Shown: positions 10,872 through 22,650 of the stretch, piece after piece
Numbering within the stretch: the first letter of the stretch is position 1
Layout: each line of letters opens with the position of its first letter
Position numbers and translations under genes: made by a program
The notes under the pieces: model-generated
The model's input: only the letters and a program-made list of their open reading frames with translations
The model's database searches: none
What the model was told of the DNA's origin: nothing
NCBI RefSeq assembly: GCF_905147365.1
Contig: NC_056428.1
Span: 35,011,001-35,075,000 of the forward strand
Direction of reading: 5' to 3'
DNA length: 64,000 nt
DNA from: Aricia agestis
Lineage: Eukaryota; Arthropoda; Insecta; Lepidoptera; Lycaenidae

Positions 10872-12744
10872 CATTAGGGTTGCTGAGGATTCCTCTTCCG
10901 CTTCCTCATAATGAGGAAGTTCCGCGATATTTTGGGTTCCTCATCCGTTACCGCATCCTCATAAATAAAAATAAAAAAATCCTCTTCCGCTATCGCTTCC
11001 TCAAAATTTAAGAGGAATTTATGAGGAATTTCACTGCGCATGCGCGTCGCGTATCCAATCATGGCAATGCACACGCCAGAGCCAGACAATTGTATTATTT
11101 ACTCATCTTTTTTTTGTGTACGTGTGTTGTGTATGTTTTTTTTTTATTGCTGAAGGCAGGTCATCTATTGTGACTCCTTCGCATTAGAGTACCGTCCCCA
11201 ACCCAATGCTGCTCATAAATTGAACGATGTGGTTATGGTTGGTGCCACGAATTTCCTCTGTGGATGAGTATTCGTAGCGACCAAGGTGCCTGTTCCTGCT
11301 CTGTAGTAGAGCAGGACAATCAAGGAGAAGGTGTATAGGTGTCTCATCCTCCTCCTCGCAGAATCTGCAAGTCGTTAAGCTACTAACACCTATTCTGTTA
11401 AGGTGCTTATTGAGCTTGCAGTGCCCAGTTAGGCTTCTGGTAAGGATTCTTAATTGATTCCTACCCATGGTGAGCACTGTTTTTGACAGTTTCTTGTTAA
11501 AGCCAGCAATTAGTGCCTTGGAGTGTTCAAGGCCTGGGACTCAACCCATTGCTTTCTGCTTAGTTCGCGAACCCATTCCTCGAGCACTTGCTTTGTAGTA
11601 CTGGGAGATATTCCGCAGACCGGTTCTGGGCCATATATGAGACTCTCGGCCCCAAGCCTAGTCGGTTTCGTTGCCGGGGACGTTACTGTATTGTCCCTCC
11701 CTAGCATGTTCAACGTCTCAATGCATTCCAGAACCAATTTCGATGAAACTTCTGCAGCAGTCAGTGCTTTAAGTGCAGCTTGACTATCAGAGAAGATAAA
11801 AAATATTTTTGTTAACTAGTGCCATCTCTAGGCTTTCTAGTAAGCAACCGATGATTGCGAAGACCTCAGCCTGAAACATGGACGCAAACTCCCCCAAACT
11901 GGCATGTTTGCCTCTTGGTGGCTTGCCCCCGTAGAATCCGGCTCCCGCACGGTTCTTTCCTTGATCCATCCGTGAACCAAACTATATCGCTAGGGCGAAT
12001 TAATTAGGATATTTCCTTTCTAGTCCTCCCTGGCAGGTATAAGAACCTGATATTGCTTCGAAAAGCTATGCACCTTGATCATGGCGTCTGATTGCATGTC
12101 CATGATGGGTGATTCACGAAGAGACTGTTCCAGCTGTCTAAATGGGGTGGATGCCTAATTTTTTCCTGCCCGCCGTCCTGGCCCTGGCCTTTCTAGCTTC
12201 CATCTAAACAAGCAGAGGAAGCGGAGTTAGGTTGATCAGGCCCTCGAGGGAAGCGGTGGGTATTGACGAAAGCGCACCCGTGATTATTAGGCATGCCAGT
12301 CTCTGGACGCTGTTCAGATTTTTGCGACAGTTTACTTGTTCAGCCTTTTTTTGACACACTACGCAGCCATAATATGCGGTAATCGGTCTCACTACGGCTG
12401 TATAAAGCCATTGTATATGTTACTGAACTCCTCCTTAATTGCTGGACCAATTTTGATGATTATTTATTGTGTGTGTGAGAATGGTTCAGATTCTATGAAT
12501 TTTTTTTGGTCCTCTGGAAAATGCTATTTTAATTAATTTTTGTGTAATGTATGTACCTAGTTATGTACAGACAGAACAAAGACTTTTGGGTTGGGTCCGC
12601 TAGTATTTATAATTTCCTATCATCCTCTTCCTCATCCGCTTCCTCTTCCGCATCCTCTTCCTCATCCGCATCCTCTAAATTTGCGCGTGAAAATTCCTCT
12701 TCCTCCTCCTCTTCCTCATAATCACTTCCTCAACAACCCTAATG
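10872..12744. mobile_element. Possible inverted-repeat element interrupted by the LINE
   Basis: CATTAGGGTTGCTGAGGA at 10872 recurs inverted (one mismatch) ending at 12744. Just inside both ends lie CTCTTCCTCATCCGC-type repeats (10885-11030 and 12610-12725). This looks like one element split by the LINE at 11130-12420. No target duplication was seen, so the assignment is tentative. Confidence 0.4.
11130..12420 (-). mobile_element. 5'-truncated, decayed LINE with RNase H domain
   Basis: Minus-strand reading, from high to low coordinates, gives the end of a reverse transcriptase (LRPI-AY-CVV...KLNSVQRLACLIITGAL, 12400-12200) and then RNase H pieces (MDQGKNRAGAGFYGGKPPRG; FQAEVFAIIGCL; SDSQAALKAL, 11970-11730). 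Last is a C-terminal cysteine/histidine motif (CRFCEEEDETPIHLLLDCP, near 11340) typical of I/R1/Loa/Outcast-type LINEs. The frame is broken several times. A T-rich run near 11136 is the A-rich 3' end on the minus strand. The element sits between two CTTCCTC-rich inverted ends (10872-10889 and 12727-12744). Confidence 0.75.
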
Positions 12745-12939
12745 TGCATAAAAATATAATAATACTAGCTGTCCCGGTGAACTTCGTGTCACTTTAAAAC
12801 CTTCCCTGGACTTCGACGAATATTTTAAGACTAAAATCAGCCCAATCCGTCCAGGCGTTTTCGACTTTTAGCGCGACTAACACATTTGAAAATCCATTTT
12901 TAACCCCCGACAAAAAAGAGGGGTGTTATAAGTTTGACA

Positions 12940-12974
<35 letters not shown>

Positions 12975-13611
12975 TTGTCTGTGTGTGTATCTGTCCGTGG
13001 CATCGTAGCATCCAAACGGGTGGACCGATTTTGATCTAGTTTTTTTTGTTTGAAAGCTGACATGATCGAGAGTGTTCTTAGCTATAATTCATCATCATCA
13101 CCCTGCTCAGTGCTGGACAATCAGGGTTTATCTGGTTCATGAAAGGCTGTTAGCAACTTGTAGTCGTTTTAATGGGTTTTATATTTCATTCTAGTTCGTG
13201 ACATTTGTGAATATACAATATACGTATACACATAATAATGGAAAGTTGACCTAATGCTGCAGCATCACCTGGTAATCAATAGGATATCCAACTCCTCGCC
13301 AACTAAGAGCAGAGGTTTCGTGTTTGGGCTCATTTTAATTGCGACAACCAGTAAGAAGTAGATAAAGTATAAACAGTAAATATTTACATGCTGCTGCTGC
13401 AGCATCACCTGGATTCTATAGGAACCGAGCTTCGTATGAACCCAAAGTGGAGTTTTCATGTTTGGGCTCATATTAACGGCCTCATCGAAAAGGACATTGA
13501 GAGCTGGTAATCATGAGAATACTGTTGATAGGAATTATTCTGCACTATAAGTTATAACTAACACAAGTTTAAAAAGTATGAAATAAAATTAAATTAAGAA
13601 ATTAAAAAAAA

Positions 13612-13770
13612 ACCCCGCCAAAACAACTTTAAAACGTAATGAAATAATATTTATTGCCTTTAATTTCACATAACAAGTTTAAGGATCAATTCACAGCAAT
13701 CTGAATCGAGATAGGTAACCGGCGACTTGGCGGTTGTAGGTTGTAGTTTACTTGGCGGTTCCCCGACACA
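13612..13770 (+). repeat. Partial copy of the GACACACCG palindromic repeat
   Basis: ACCCCGCCAAAACAACTTTA through TTCCCCGACACACCG matches the left arm of the palindrome at 63161-63525. It ends at the (TA)n run. Confidence 0.6.
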
Positions 13771-13772
13771 CC

Positions 13773-13829
<57 letters not shown>
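13773..13829. repeat. (TA)n microsatellite
   Basis: About 28 uninterrupted TA units. The IYIYIY reading frames here are artefacts. Confidence 0.95.
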
Positions 13830-13830
<1 letters not shown>

Positions 13831-13955
13831 CTCTGTAGCTCTTCTGATGTTGCGAGTGTCCATGGGCGACGGTAGTTGCTTTGTTGTGACCCGTTTGCTC
13901 GTTTGCCCCCTTATTTCATAAAAAAAATATTACTTAATATTACTTAAAATATTAC

Positions 13956-13993
<38 letters not shown>

Positions 13994-14115
13994 GTAATAT
14001 TTTAAGTAATATTAAGTAATATTTTTTTTATGAAATAAGGGGGCAAACGAGCAAACGGGTCACAACAAAGCAACTACCGTCGCCCATGGACACTCGCAAC
14101 ATCAGAAGAGCTACA
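13830..14115. repeat. Fold-back of two CR1-type LINE tails around an (AT)n centre
   Basis: The tail at 13830-13955 (plus) and its almost exact reverse complement at 13990-14115 share even the terminal ATTACTTAATATTACTTAAA motif and are joined by (TA)n at 13957-13990. Arms are about 125 bp. The right arm continues as LINE to about 14270. Confidence 0.8.
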
Positions 14116-14270
14116 GGTGCGTTGCCGGCCTTTTAAGAGGGAATACGATCTCTTCTTGAAAGTTTGCAGGTCGTGTAGGTCCGGAAGTATTTCCGGACCT
14201 ATACGACCTGCAAACCTTCAGCTGGTGATAGTTCGTTTCAGAGTTTTGCAGACCGCGGCAGAATATGACA
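14116..14270 (-). mobile_element. CR1-type LINE fragment with local inverted duplication
   Basis: Continues the LINE tail (GGCCTTTTAAGAGGGAATAC). At 14168-14210 the segment AGGTCGTGTAGGTCCGGA is followed by its own inverse, which is absent from the equivalent part of the copy at 59855-60349. Confidence 0.65.
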
Positions 14271-14305
14271 CAATATTATATTATTATGCAAAATAAAGTA
14301 ATATA

Positions 14306-14549
14306 CAGGGGGTAACAAAAAAGGTGATACTAATTTAGGATGTGCACGAGTTTCATGTATAGAGTTCACTGTGAAAATGTCAGATCTAAAAGATCACATT
14401 TTTTGTGATTTGTAGCGCCCTAGCGTGAGTTTGCCTATACAAAAGTAAAATAAAAATTACTCTTTTAGTGCCTCTACTTCCACAGTGAACTCTTTACAAG
14501 GGACACATAAATACCATAAAGTATGATCACTTAGTTTTGTTACACCCTG
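14306..14549. mobile_element. CAGGGTGTAACAAAA-type MITE
   Basis: CAGGGGGTAACAAAA at the left, TTTTGTTACACCCTG at the right; inside, GAGTTCACTGTGAAA and its inverse TCCACAGTGAACTC. The same family occurs at 20428-20643, 34103-34352 and 60351-60834, with single ends at 31690-31790, 34640-34725 and 34865-34915. The 60.3-kb copy is flanked by TA, suggesting a Tc1/mariner-type mechanism. Confidence 0.7.
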
Positions 14550-15879
14550 TTTAAAACGTTGGAACGACGCTTCTGTGGTTACGTGCGGGAACGCATCGGA
14601 GCAATATGACTTCGCTCTTAGTTCATTGTGATACAAAACGAATGATTAAAGTTTGTTAAATAGTTTAATTTTAAATCCAGGTAAATAACAAAAAAAAAAC
14701 TATGCAACGCAGTAACTATACAGTACATTTTTACTCAATACATACCTAATTTTGTACTTAGTACTAAAGTTATTATAACCGCTATGTTACAAGATAAATG
14801 AATTGTCAGTAATAGCTACTACTCGTTTTATATTTATTCTGCCAGCGATTACATAAAACCCTTATTGATTTTTGCTACGGAAATAATACTGGTGTTTCTC
14901 GTAGATTTTCCTGATTTATGACATCTTACGTTTCTAATACATTACGTTTATTCTTACACTTCTATTCTATTTAATATTCTACAGGTCCTTATAAATTCCC
15001 GAAACTCGTGCGCGTTGCATACATTCTTCGTTGAAAAACTTGAAGTACTATACAAGTACGTACGAGGGCCTTACAAAAACTTTTTCAGTGGGATTGCAAA
15101 CATCGATATACAGGTCCGAAAGAACTGTCGAGTGAAAGTTCAAATAGAATGCTGCCGCAGGGGCACTTTTATTGAACTTTATCCGGAGGATGAAAATAGA
15201 CTGGTAATAGATATATATCAACAGAGCAGTCAGATTTTACTGAGAGATCAAATAAATCATGATCTTTTAATCATAACGTTTTGTGCTGTTAAAAGTTAAA
15301 AAAAATATCCCTGCATTGTTGACTACTGTCCATTGACAAACGTGTACTGTCTATACTGATGTCAGCGAGGAACTACGCTCGCTGTATATTTCGGGCTTTA
15401 AAGAAGCACCTGTTTGCTTAGATTGGTCGCTTTCCTTTGAAGACTGGTCAAAGAAACATATTATTATTATTATTGATAATGATTGAAGACACACTGCTCA
15501 TACTGATTGGTCCATCATACCATTTCAGCTAAGGTAACTTTAACTTTGAGGCACTTAAAATAACTATTAATAATGAAATACTAGCCTAAAATGAATTTAA
15601 TACTTTCAAATTAATTTCAGATTCTAAAAAATAATTTCACCGACCGGCAATGATGAAAAATTGAAACACATCATACTTTTATTCACAGAAATTTAATCTA
15701 AAAGTAATATGGGCAGCATAATGGAAGTTCATTATTTTTTGTGAGCTTTTGGCGGTGGCTTTGGTCATCGAGTTACAGCATTTAATCACACGCTCCCTGT
15801 AACACTCTGATTGCTGTAACTCCGAATTCAATGCGAAATGTATGTGTATTGTGTATGTCATCCATACATCTATACTTTA

Positions 15880-16195
15880 TACTTTATCTATACTTAATAT
15901 TATAATTAGGAAGAGTTACTGGTCCGATTTGAAAAATTATTTCAGTGTTAGATAGCCCATTTATTGAGGAAGGCTATTATAGGCTATATTTTTTCACGCT
16001 AAGACTTATAGGAGAATGTGGAAAAACGGGGGAAATTATTTTAAAGGGCTTATCTCGCAAACTACTGGAGCAATTTTTATGTTATTTGGCACAGATAAGA
16101 AGTAGACCACGTGAAGGATCATACGCTATCGATTTTAATCATTTTTTCAGTGGCTAAATATTTTATACCCGTGCGACGCCGGGGCGGGTCGCTAG
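15880..16195 (+). repeat. Interspersed repeat ('AACTACTGGAGCAATTTTT' family)
   Basis: Starts after ATACTTAATATTATAATTAG and ends GCGACGCCGGGGCGGGTCGC. It shares the phrases GATAGCCCATTTATTGAGGA, TTATCTCGCAAACTACTGGA and GGCACAGATAAGAAGTAGAC with copies at 605-920, 1340-1690 (minus), 23515-23812, 33590-33955 (minus) and 40955-41832 (minus, tandem). No coding content. Confidence 0.7.
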
Positions 16196-16520
16196 TTTTA
16201 ATTATAAAACCTTCATTTAGATAATATAATATGTACTATGGCCTAGGATCCCACTATAGAAGGACTTTCACCGAGCTGGTTAATGGATGAAAAGTATTTT
16301 ATATATTTTAATTACTTATGTCAATAAAATTATTTCAAGTCGGTTGCATAAAAAAATTCAGTCCAAAATAAAAAGTACCAAAAAAACATTTTTTTTACAT
16401 TTCTCTGGTTTCGTTAATATACAAATTCCATACCAATCGAAAGTATGAAGCCCGTTAAGCATTGACCAGACCGGTACTAGTATCGATTTGCCTACCCAAG
16501 AGTTGTGACGGAAAAATAAT

Positions 16521-16915
16521 CGGCCAAGTGCGAGTCGGATCCACGCACTTGGGAGCCCCCCCTAATTTTTATTTTCATTTCAATGTCATTATTCAATATT
16601 AAAGTACGCAATATATAATTAAGAATATTGTGAAAAATTCAAGTACCTACCTGTTGCCGTTATTGATATCGAGCAAAAAAATGCACGTTTGTTGTATGGG
16701 AGCCCTCCTTAAATATTTTATTTATCTTGTTTTTAATATTTGTTGTTACAGCGGCAACAGATATACAAAATCTGTGAAACTTTCAGAAGTCTAGCTATAG
16801 CGTTTCTTGAGTTACAGCCTGGAGACACACAGACGGACGGACAGACGGACAGATATCGAAGTCTTAGTAATAGGGTCCCGTTTTTACCCTTTGGGTACGC
16901 AACCCTAAAATTATT
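16521..16915 (+). repeat. 'GGCCAAGTGCGAGTCGG' interspersed repeat
   Basis: Starts GGCCAAGTGCGAGTCGGATC, includes a (GACGGACA)n patch near 16830 and ends TTACCCTTTGGGTACGCAAC. Fragments of the same family occur at 2595-2640 and 39170-39290. Common in Lepidoptera; class not determined here. Confidence 0.6.
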
Positions 16916-17193
16916 ATTTATTACTATCAAGCTAATTTTTCGTGGGTAGCTTCATTTTGATGAGACGAGCAACAATTTCCTTTCCGAAAATTCTCGAAAG
17001 TGGTAGCTAATTTAAGATTCAATAAAAAAACTAAATCTATTTTCAATTTGACAACAGTGCGAAGCCGGGGCGTGTCGCTAGTATTATGTAAAAGGAAAAG
17101 TCATTTGAAATGCTATCCTGGTATTAGTAAAGAACTGAGCCAAAATTTTCATTGACTTCAACAATAAAAGTCTTCATAATTTTGTTGTATTAA

Positions 17194-17623
17194 GAGCTCA
17201 CCTGACTCTAAAAATCAAACATCGTCCTTCTCTCTTCACACTCACGCCCGTCTTTCATATGCCAGGTGAAAAAGGACGGCGCGGAATCATTGCCGAGTTA
17301 GTTTTACTTGAATAAAAAAACGAACTATAACGATTATGAAAAAAGTGTTTTGAGCAAATTTAGGTTTTATCAATACCTTTTTAGATATTAAAAAATATTA
17401 AAGAAAAGACAGCAAACTTCGAAGATCCAAGCAAAAATGTGTCTAAAACAAGGTTTTTTGTAAAAAAGAAACTATCGAGCATTTTTTGACTAATCGTGTT
17501 TTCGTCTTGAGCATTTAATCTTTATGAACTGAAGTTACTTGTGTCAAAAAATCAGTTTTCTAGACCTTACAGATTTTGAGATCTAGGTTAAAGTATGTAG
17601 TCAAGTTAGGGTCATATCGGCTC
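17194..17623. mobile_element. TTAA-flanked 430-bp element, copy 1
   Basis: Starts GAGCTCACCTGACTC after TTAA (17190-17193) and ends before TTAA (17624-17627). It shares AAATCAAACATCGTCCTTC, ACACTCACGCCCGTCTTTCA and GCCAGGTGAAAAAGGACG with copy 2 at 26965-27396, with diverged ends. Confidence 0.7.
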
Positions 17624-18067
17624 TTAAAATCGATTTCCTGTTTCAAAATTTCATGTATTTTACGTTATATTCGAGGTGGGAGCTCCAGCCTCCGTTTTAC
17701 CGATATACCACATAATTCGGTTATCACCTCACTAATACTCGCCTAAAGCCAATCCAACCAAAATAACATTTTGCCTCCACATTTTGGTAGGTACCTATAA
17801 AATGTATGGTATTTACTACGTTATAATATTATAAACACCATGCATACGAAATAATATGCGAAATAATATTTTGATTTTTGTTACTATCAAAGATTTATTT
17901 ATTATAAACACGCCTTAGCTACCCATTTTAGCAAACTCTTAGCAAAGTCTGAGCTATACGTTTAAACCTATTATGATAAATTAATATCAGCTTTCTGTCA
18001 TCTTTAACGTTCTTTGTTTTCATATTCGGATGAAATTCGAGGCGTGTATACCAATTACCAGTACTTA

Positions 18068-18553
18068 GGCTGGATTTATATGCGTCCGCTCGAATGAGCA
18101 CAACACACAAGCAAATGAATGTACAGTACTCCCAAATTAATAATGCGCATGGAAATCTTCGCTAATTGTCGTAATTAACCCGAATCTATAAAACATGCAT
18201 TTTGCACCTTGTTCAAAGGAAATAGAAGTAAATATCATATAGCCGGTGGCTATTCGCTGTCGCTAACTCACCGGGAAGCCATCGCGGCGTTACCATGGTA
18301 ACTTCCAAGCAACGTCAGTCGCCTCTACGTCGGTGCAAAGCGCTGTTTTTCTTAAAGTAAAGTTTAAAACAGCGCTTGCAGCGACGTCTTCCGAAGCTCG
18401 GGAAATACTATTGTTTTACGAAAAATTACTAAAATTTATATGCGCATTATCACTTTGGGAGCACTACGATTTATTTAAAAGGCGGCGCCACGCGCTGAAA
18501 TTTACATGTAGCGGCCAAACCACGCGTTCGCGCCGCTGCATATAAATCCAGCC
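18068..18553. mobile_element. TTA-flanked MITE (PIF/Harbinger-like)
   Basis: Ends GGCTGGATTTATATGC / GCATATAAATCCAGCC, directly flanked by TTA (18065-18067 and 18554-18556). 486 bp; no transposase. An inner palindrome around AAAACAGCGCT lies near 18340-18375. Confidence 0.75.
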
Positions 18554-19849
18554 TTAATGCAATCAAAAGAGACACCGTCTTCCGTCCTCTGTTTTCATTA
18601 TTACTCACCTCATAATTTTAGCGTTTGTTTAAAAAAAAAACGATCTAAAAGCTAAATGTACTATCCTTGTGCTGGTGATATTTTACTATAACGGTAATTG
18701 TGTTTTAGCCGTGTTTCAGAGGTATAAGAATATTATAAATATTATGTGTAAGATGTTAACGTAAGGTTTCAAAATTTCTACAATAATGCTAACGTTTCGT
18801 ATATAAATAACATACACATACACTCACGCACAAGAAGTTATACAATGTGTCCCAGCACCAGTGTCCGATCCTTTAATGTTATGATGTATGGCATATTTTA
18901 TATTATTATACAAATTGTCTCAATTTTTTCTCTAACTTTTGAGAAAAAAACTGTCTCTCATACTAATCTGACCAATACTTCGAAAATCGTTATAACTTCT
19001 AAACTATCTAACATATTTGCAAAACTAATAAGAACATAGAAGTGAATGAAAACCTCTTCTATCTTTTATAGATAATAAATAACCAGTTGAATGCGCTAGA
19101 TTTTTCACAAAAAGCCTTTAATTAAAAAATACACATTTTTCCCCTATACTTTGGTTTATCGACGTTTTATTTCACGAAATTCATAACACAAGTTTAACTT
19201 TCAAATTAGACCTTTTTTTTCTTCATAGGATATTTACACGAGAAGTATTTGTCAGATTAGTGTGAAAGCCCGAGAAAAACTTAAATGGCTGCCATTTTAC
19301 AACCGTGAGAGAGAAAAGATTTGAGAGTCAATTTGTCGATAAAATATGCCTTACATCATAAAAATTAAAGGGTCGGACACCGGTGTCGGGACACATTGTA
19401 TAAGTAATATGCCGATTTTACCGTAAGTATATTATATGTCACCTTGTATTGATATAAATCTTATCTTATATCTTTAAACGAGCAATTCTTATGTATAAAT
19501 ATAATATAATTGGAATCTCGGAATCGGCTCCAACTATTTTCATGAAATTTTGTATAAGGGGTTTCGGGGGCGATAAATTGATCTAGCTAGGAATCATTTT
19601 TTAGAAAATATATTTTTATTCGTGTTTTATCGATAATCGATAAACTAAAAAATATGACTCTTCCTGACATCTATTGGCGAATAATAATACTATTTTGTGA
19701 GCAACTAATTGCTTTAACGACACAACAACAGCTAAAGCTATTCCAGCAGATGGCGTTGTTAAGTAACACGAAGTCAATGAGTGTTTGCTATACCGACTAC
19801 CGAGCAAAGCTCGATCATCCAGGTACTAATATAATAATATCCCACTTAC

Positions 19850-20042
19850 TATGTACGCTGCTCAAGTCATTATCCTCGAGTTCCTCAGTGGAAGCACCGA
19901 GTGCGTTGAGGACAGGTTGGCTGCCCCCTCCTGATAGATTCTGTTCATTTCTCCTCGAGTATCTGCCACTTTGACAGACTGACAGACTGGACACACTACG
20001 CGCTATTGGTGCCTTTACCGCCAAACTGTACCTGTTTCTATC
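19850..20042 (-). CDS. Gene 1, coding exon 2 (residues 230-294), unrecognised protein
   Basis: Second coding exon of gene 1. The minus-strand acceptor is a strong pyrimidine tract ending TTTCTTTCAG before base 20042; the donor is CATA|GTAAGT after base 19850. The 193-nt exon enters in phase 0 and leaves with one base, matching exon 3. It encodes a Ser/Arg-rich, low-hydrophobicity segment (DRNRYSLAVKAPIARSVSS, then LSVCQSGRYSRRNEQNLSGG) ending in an acidic stretch (STEELEDNDLSS). It is probably an intrinsically disordered linker. No domain is recognised. A plus-strand reading frame across the same bases is a shadow. Confidence 0.8.
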
Positions 20043-20112
20043 CTGAAAGAAAAAGGTTATTAAAAACATCAGTTTTAGAAGATTAGGTGTAAGTATGTCA
20101 TTTTTTGTCTTA

Positions 20113-20361
20113 TGTTAAGTACTCACACACGGTTTCGATAGTTCGATAGTTTTACTCCAAATCGAGTAATAATTACTGTGTGCACCGCAAAACTCACAGC
20201 TCGAAGGCTCGCATCGAGCCGGCTCGATGGAATTAAATACATAATAATAAATCGATTTTGAGTAAAGCTATCGAGCAATGCCGAATGTGTGGACGAAACC
20301 CCGAGCCGCAGGTTTTGCTCGACGTGATTGCTCGATCGAGCAAAACCGTATGTCAGTACTT
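20113..20361. mobile_element. Imperfect inverted-repeat element next to exon 2
   Basis: TAAGTACTCACACACGGTTT at the left and AAACCGTATGTCAGTACTTA at the right are imperfect inverses; the interior is rich in (A)TCGA(T/G)C-type motifs. It lies about 70 bp upstream of the exon 2 acceptor. Confidence 0.5.
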
Positions 20362-20427
20362 AGTATTATGATAGGTACGAGCACACTATTGGCGGTACAG
20401 GGGGGCGGGCCGTATCTCCCTAAAAAC

Positions 20428-20643
20428 AGGTTGTAACAAAACAAAGTAATAAAGAGCTTACTGTAAAAGTAGCAGTGCTGAAAGAGTTACTTTTGACTTC
20501 TTAGTTTCTATAAAAAATGCTACAAGTTACAACGTCATGAATTTGGCCACACAATTGTTGAAATAATAATTTAGACAGTGGTACTATGGGATAACTAAAC
20601 ACCCTAAACTCTAAAGTATTATTGTTTTGTTACACCCTGTAAT
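20428..20643. mobile_element. CAGGGTGTAACAAAA-type MITE
   Basis: CAGGTTGTAACAAAAC at the left and TTTTGTTACACCCTG at the right, with GTAAAAGTAGCAGTGCTGAA inside. Diverged copy of the family at 60351-60834. Confidence 0.6.
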
Positions 20644-21164
20644 CTGTATATATTATGAATGTATGTCTCGACTCTTGGCATATACGGTTCACCCAGCTGC
20701 CCACTATTATGGACTATGGTATTGTATGGTATTTTTATGCATCCAGCAAATGAAACAGCATCCCTAAATACTGGAGCTATTACTATAATTTAATACAAAC
20801 TGGCCTACTGTTTTAAATTCTGAGACTTCAGCCACTTTTGTTTGTAATTTGTAGCTGCTTGTCTCCTTTACTGCGCAAAAAAATTGGACTCCGGAATCCG
20901 GATCAAAATATATTAACGTGAGCAAGGAATGTTTTCGTGTCGGAGGAAATATTTTACAAAAATGTCAGATACAGGCAGGTACCTACTTACATAGTGGAAT
21001 GCGGTAGTGAAACAATAAAGTTGTTATCATTTAAGTATCTAATGATTGCTAATGTAATCCAAGCAGACATGAGTGGAAGAAGCAGGTAAGTTTAACAATT
21101 ATTAAAATGTTGCCGTTTTTAACCGACTTCCAAAAAGGAGGAGGTTCGGCTGTGGACATATTTT

Positions 21165-21615
21165 TTTAAAAGCTTTTATTTAACTTGCTCTGTATGTATG
21201 TAAGTATTTATGTTACGGTGGAATTTTGGAACTCAATTTTAAAGTAGATGTATTTAACCGATTGAGCTGAAATTTTGCATACGCATTTAGTTTGGATGAC
21301 CATGCACGAGATGGTATTTGACATGACTCTAAATCCAATATGGCCGACCATCCAAGGTGGCGAAATAATTATTTTCTATGCAGTGGATAAAAAAAAGCCC
21401 TTATATGGATATTAAATATAAGGGCTTTTTGAGAGTAACTTGAAAACGAATGTAATTTCATTCTACATCCAACATGGCGGCTCATCCAAGATAGAGGAAT
21501 AGTTATTTTTAATGCACTTCTGCAATATGGGCATCTTTTTAAGGAGAAATTTACTTTCTTCTTTATTAGACTATTTAAATAAAACCTTTTTTTCAAAAAG
21601 TTTTTTGTTTACATT
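21165..21615 (+). repeat. Short form of the composite repeat at 28861-30670
   Basis: Starts AAAAGCTTTTATTTAACTTG and carries two of the 'ATCCAATATGGC' units, a hairpin of AAGCCCTTATAT (21394-21429), and the CAAAAAGTTTTTTG end. It lacks the pentamer array present in the two long copies. Confidence 0.7.
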
Positions 21616-21955
21616 TTTTTATTACTTATTATTATTTTTGTATGTTCAACGATTACTCCACCGTTTGTGAACCGATTTTCAAATTTTTTGTTTTGTTGTA
21701 TTAGGTTTCACTCCAATTTGACCCCATGTTCACAAAAAGTGTGACCTGATGATGGGATCCATAAGTAATGAGGGAACTCCTCAAAATATGGAAACATATG
21801 GTGATTTTGGTTTTATGAGAAGTATCCCAAGCATATGCTACCAAAAAGTAAGATTTTGCACCAAGATAAGCTATAGTTCCGAAGATACTAAGATAACGCC
21901 GGATTCCTTATAGATACAAGTTTGGGGGTTGGGTCGCTATTTTAAGAACTGAAAA

Positions 21956-22309
21956 GATGCTCTGTGACTTTCGTTCTATAGCACTTACGCATGGAAACAT
22001 CAGCTGAACATTAAAAAATATGCTTAAACTACTTTAAACTACTGTTTAACTTAGTTTCAACATTCATTAGGTACAAGATTTAAATAATATTAAGTTAGGT
22101 TAAAAGATGGTGATGTTCAAACGTACATCACCATCTTTTAACAGAAGTTGGAACTTAACTTAATACAATTTAAATGTTGTACCTAATGAATGTTGAAACT
22201 AAGTTAAACAGTAGTTTAAAGTAGTTTAAGCAAATCTTTTTAATGTGCAGCTAATGTTTCCATGCGTAAGTGCTATAATAGAACGAAAGTCCTTCCACAG
22301 AACATCCTC
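21956..22309. mobile_element. Long palindrome (hairpin MITE)
   Basis: About 160-bp arms. ACTTTCGTTCTATAGCACTT, AAACTACTTTAAACTACTGT and TCAACATTCATTAGGTACAA each recur inverted on the other side; the centre is AAAAGATGGTGATGTTCAAA with its inverse. Confidence 0.8.
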
Positions 22310-22499
22310 TAGAGATAAGTGTTTGAACATTTCATTTTCAGCGTTGCTTCAGTGAACTCAGAATTCAGATAATGAGTTTTCATATTATGAAGATGTATCC
22401 TGGATCCAAAGTCACTAAGCAGAAAGCCACTTTACAGATAGCCTTATCTAAAAATAATAATTTCACAACAAACAGAGTGAGATTATAATTTTTAACAAA

Positions 22500-22650
22500 A
22501 AATTAAAACCGACTGCCAAGTGAAAACAATAACATTACTTATTCTTAAATGAACTAAAAAGTATTAAATAATTCTTACACTTTAGTAGAGAGGCACTACT
22601 AAAGAGTAAGAATTATTTGTAAGTAATGTTATTGTTTTCAGAATTTTCCT
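22500..22650. repeat. Palindromic repeat ('AACTAAAAAGTATTAAATAA' family)
   Basis: AAAACAATAACATTACTTAT and AAATAATTCTTACACTTTAG are mirrored on the right. Relatives occur at 37800-38065 and 52370-52570, also next to an AAAACCGACTTC-like phrase. Confidence 0.65.

Larger units (their letters stand above)
9951..19849 (-). other. Intron 2 of gene 1
   Basis: 9.9 kb, the largest intron seen. It holds a LINE, CR1 fold-back, several MITEs and interspersed repeats. 12900-13090 is a (GTCT)n-containing repeat, 13250-13480 contains two diverged copies of a GCATCACCTGG..TTTGGGCTCAT segment. 14560-15870 and 18560-19840 show nothing I can name. Confidence 0.6.

Noticed and set aside
13666..13921. IYIYIY-containing frames
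   Set aside because: Translation of the (TA)n microsatellite and adjacent LINE tail.
15015..15299. 94-codon plus-strand frame in gene 1 intron 2
   Set aside because: It begins at TTG, not ATG; no clear splice pair bounds it and no motif is recognisable. An undetected exon is possible but unsupported.
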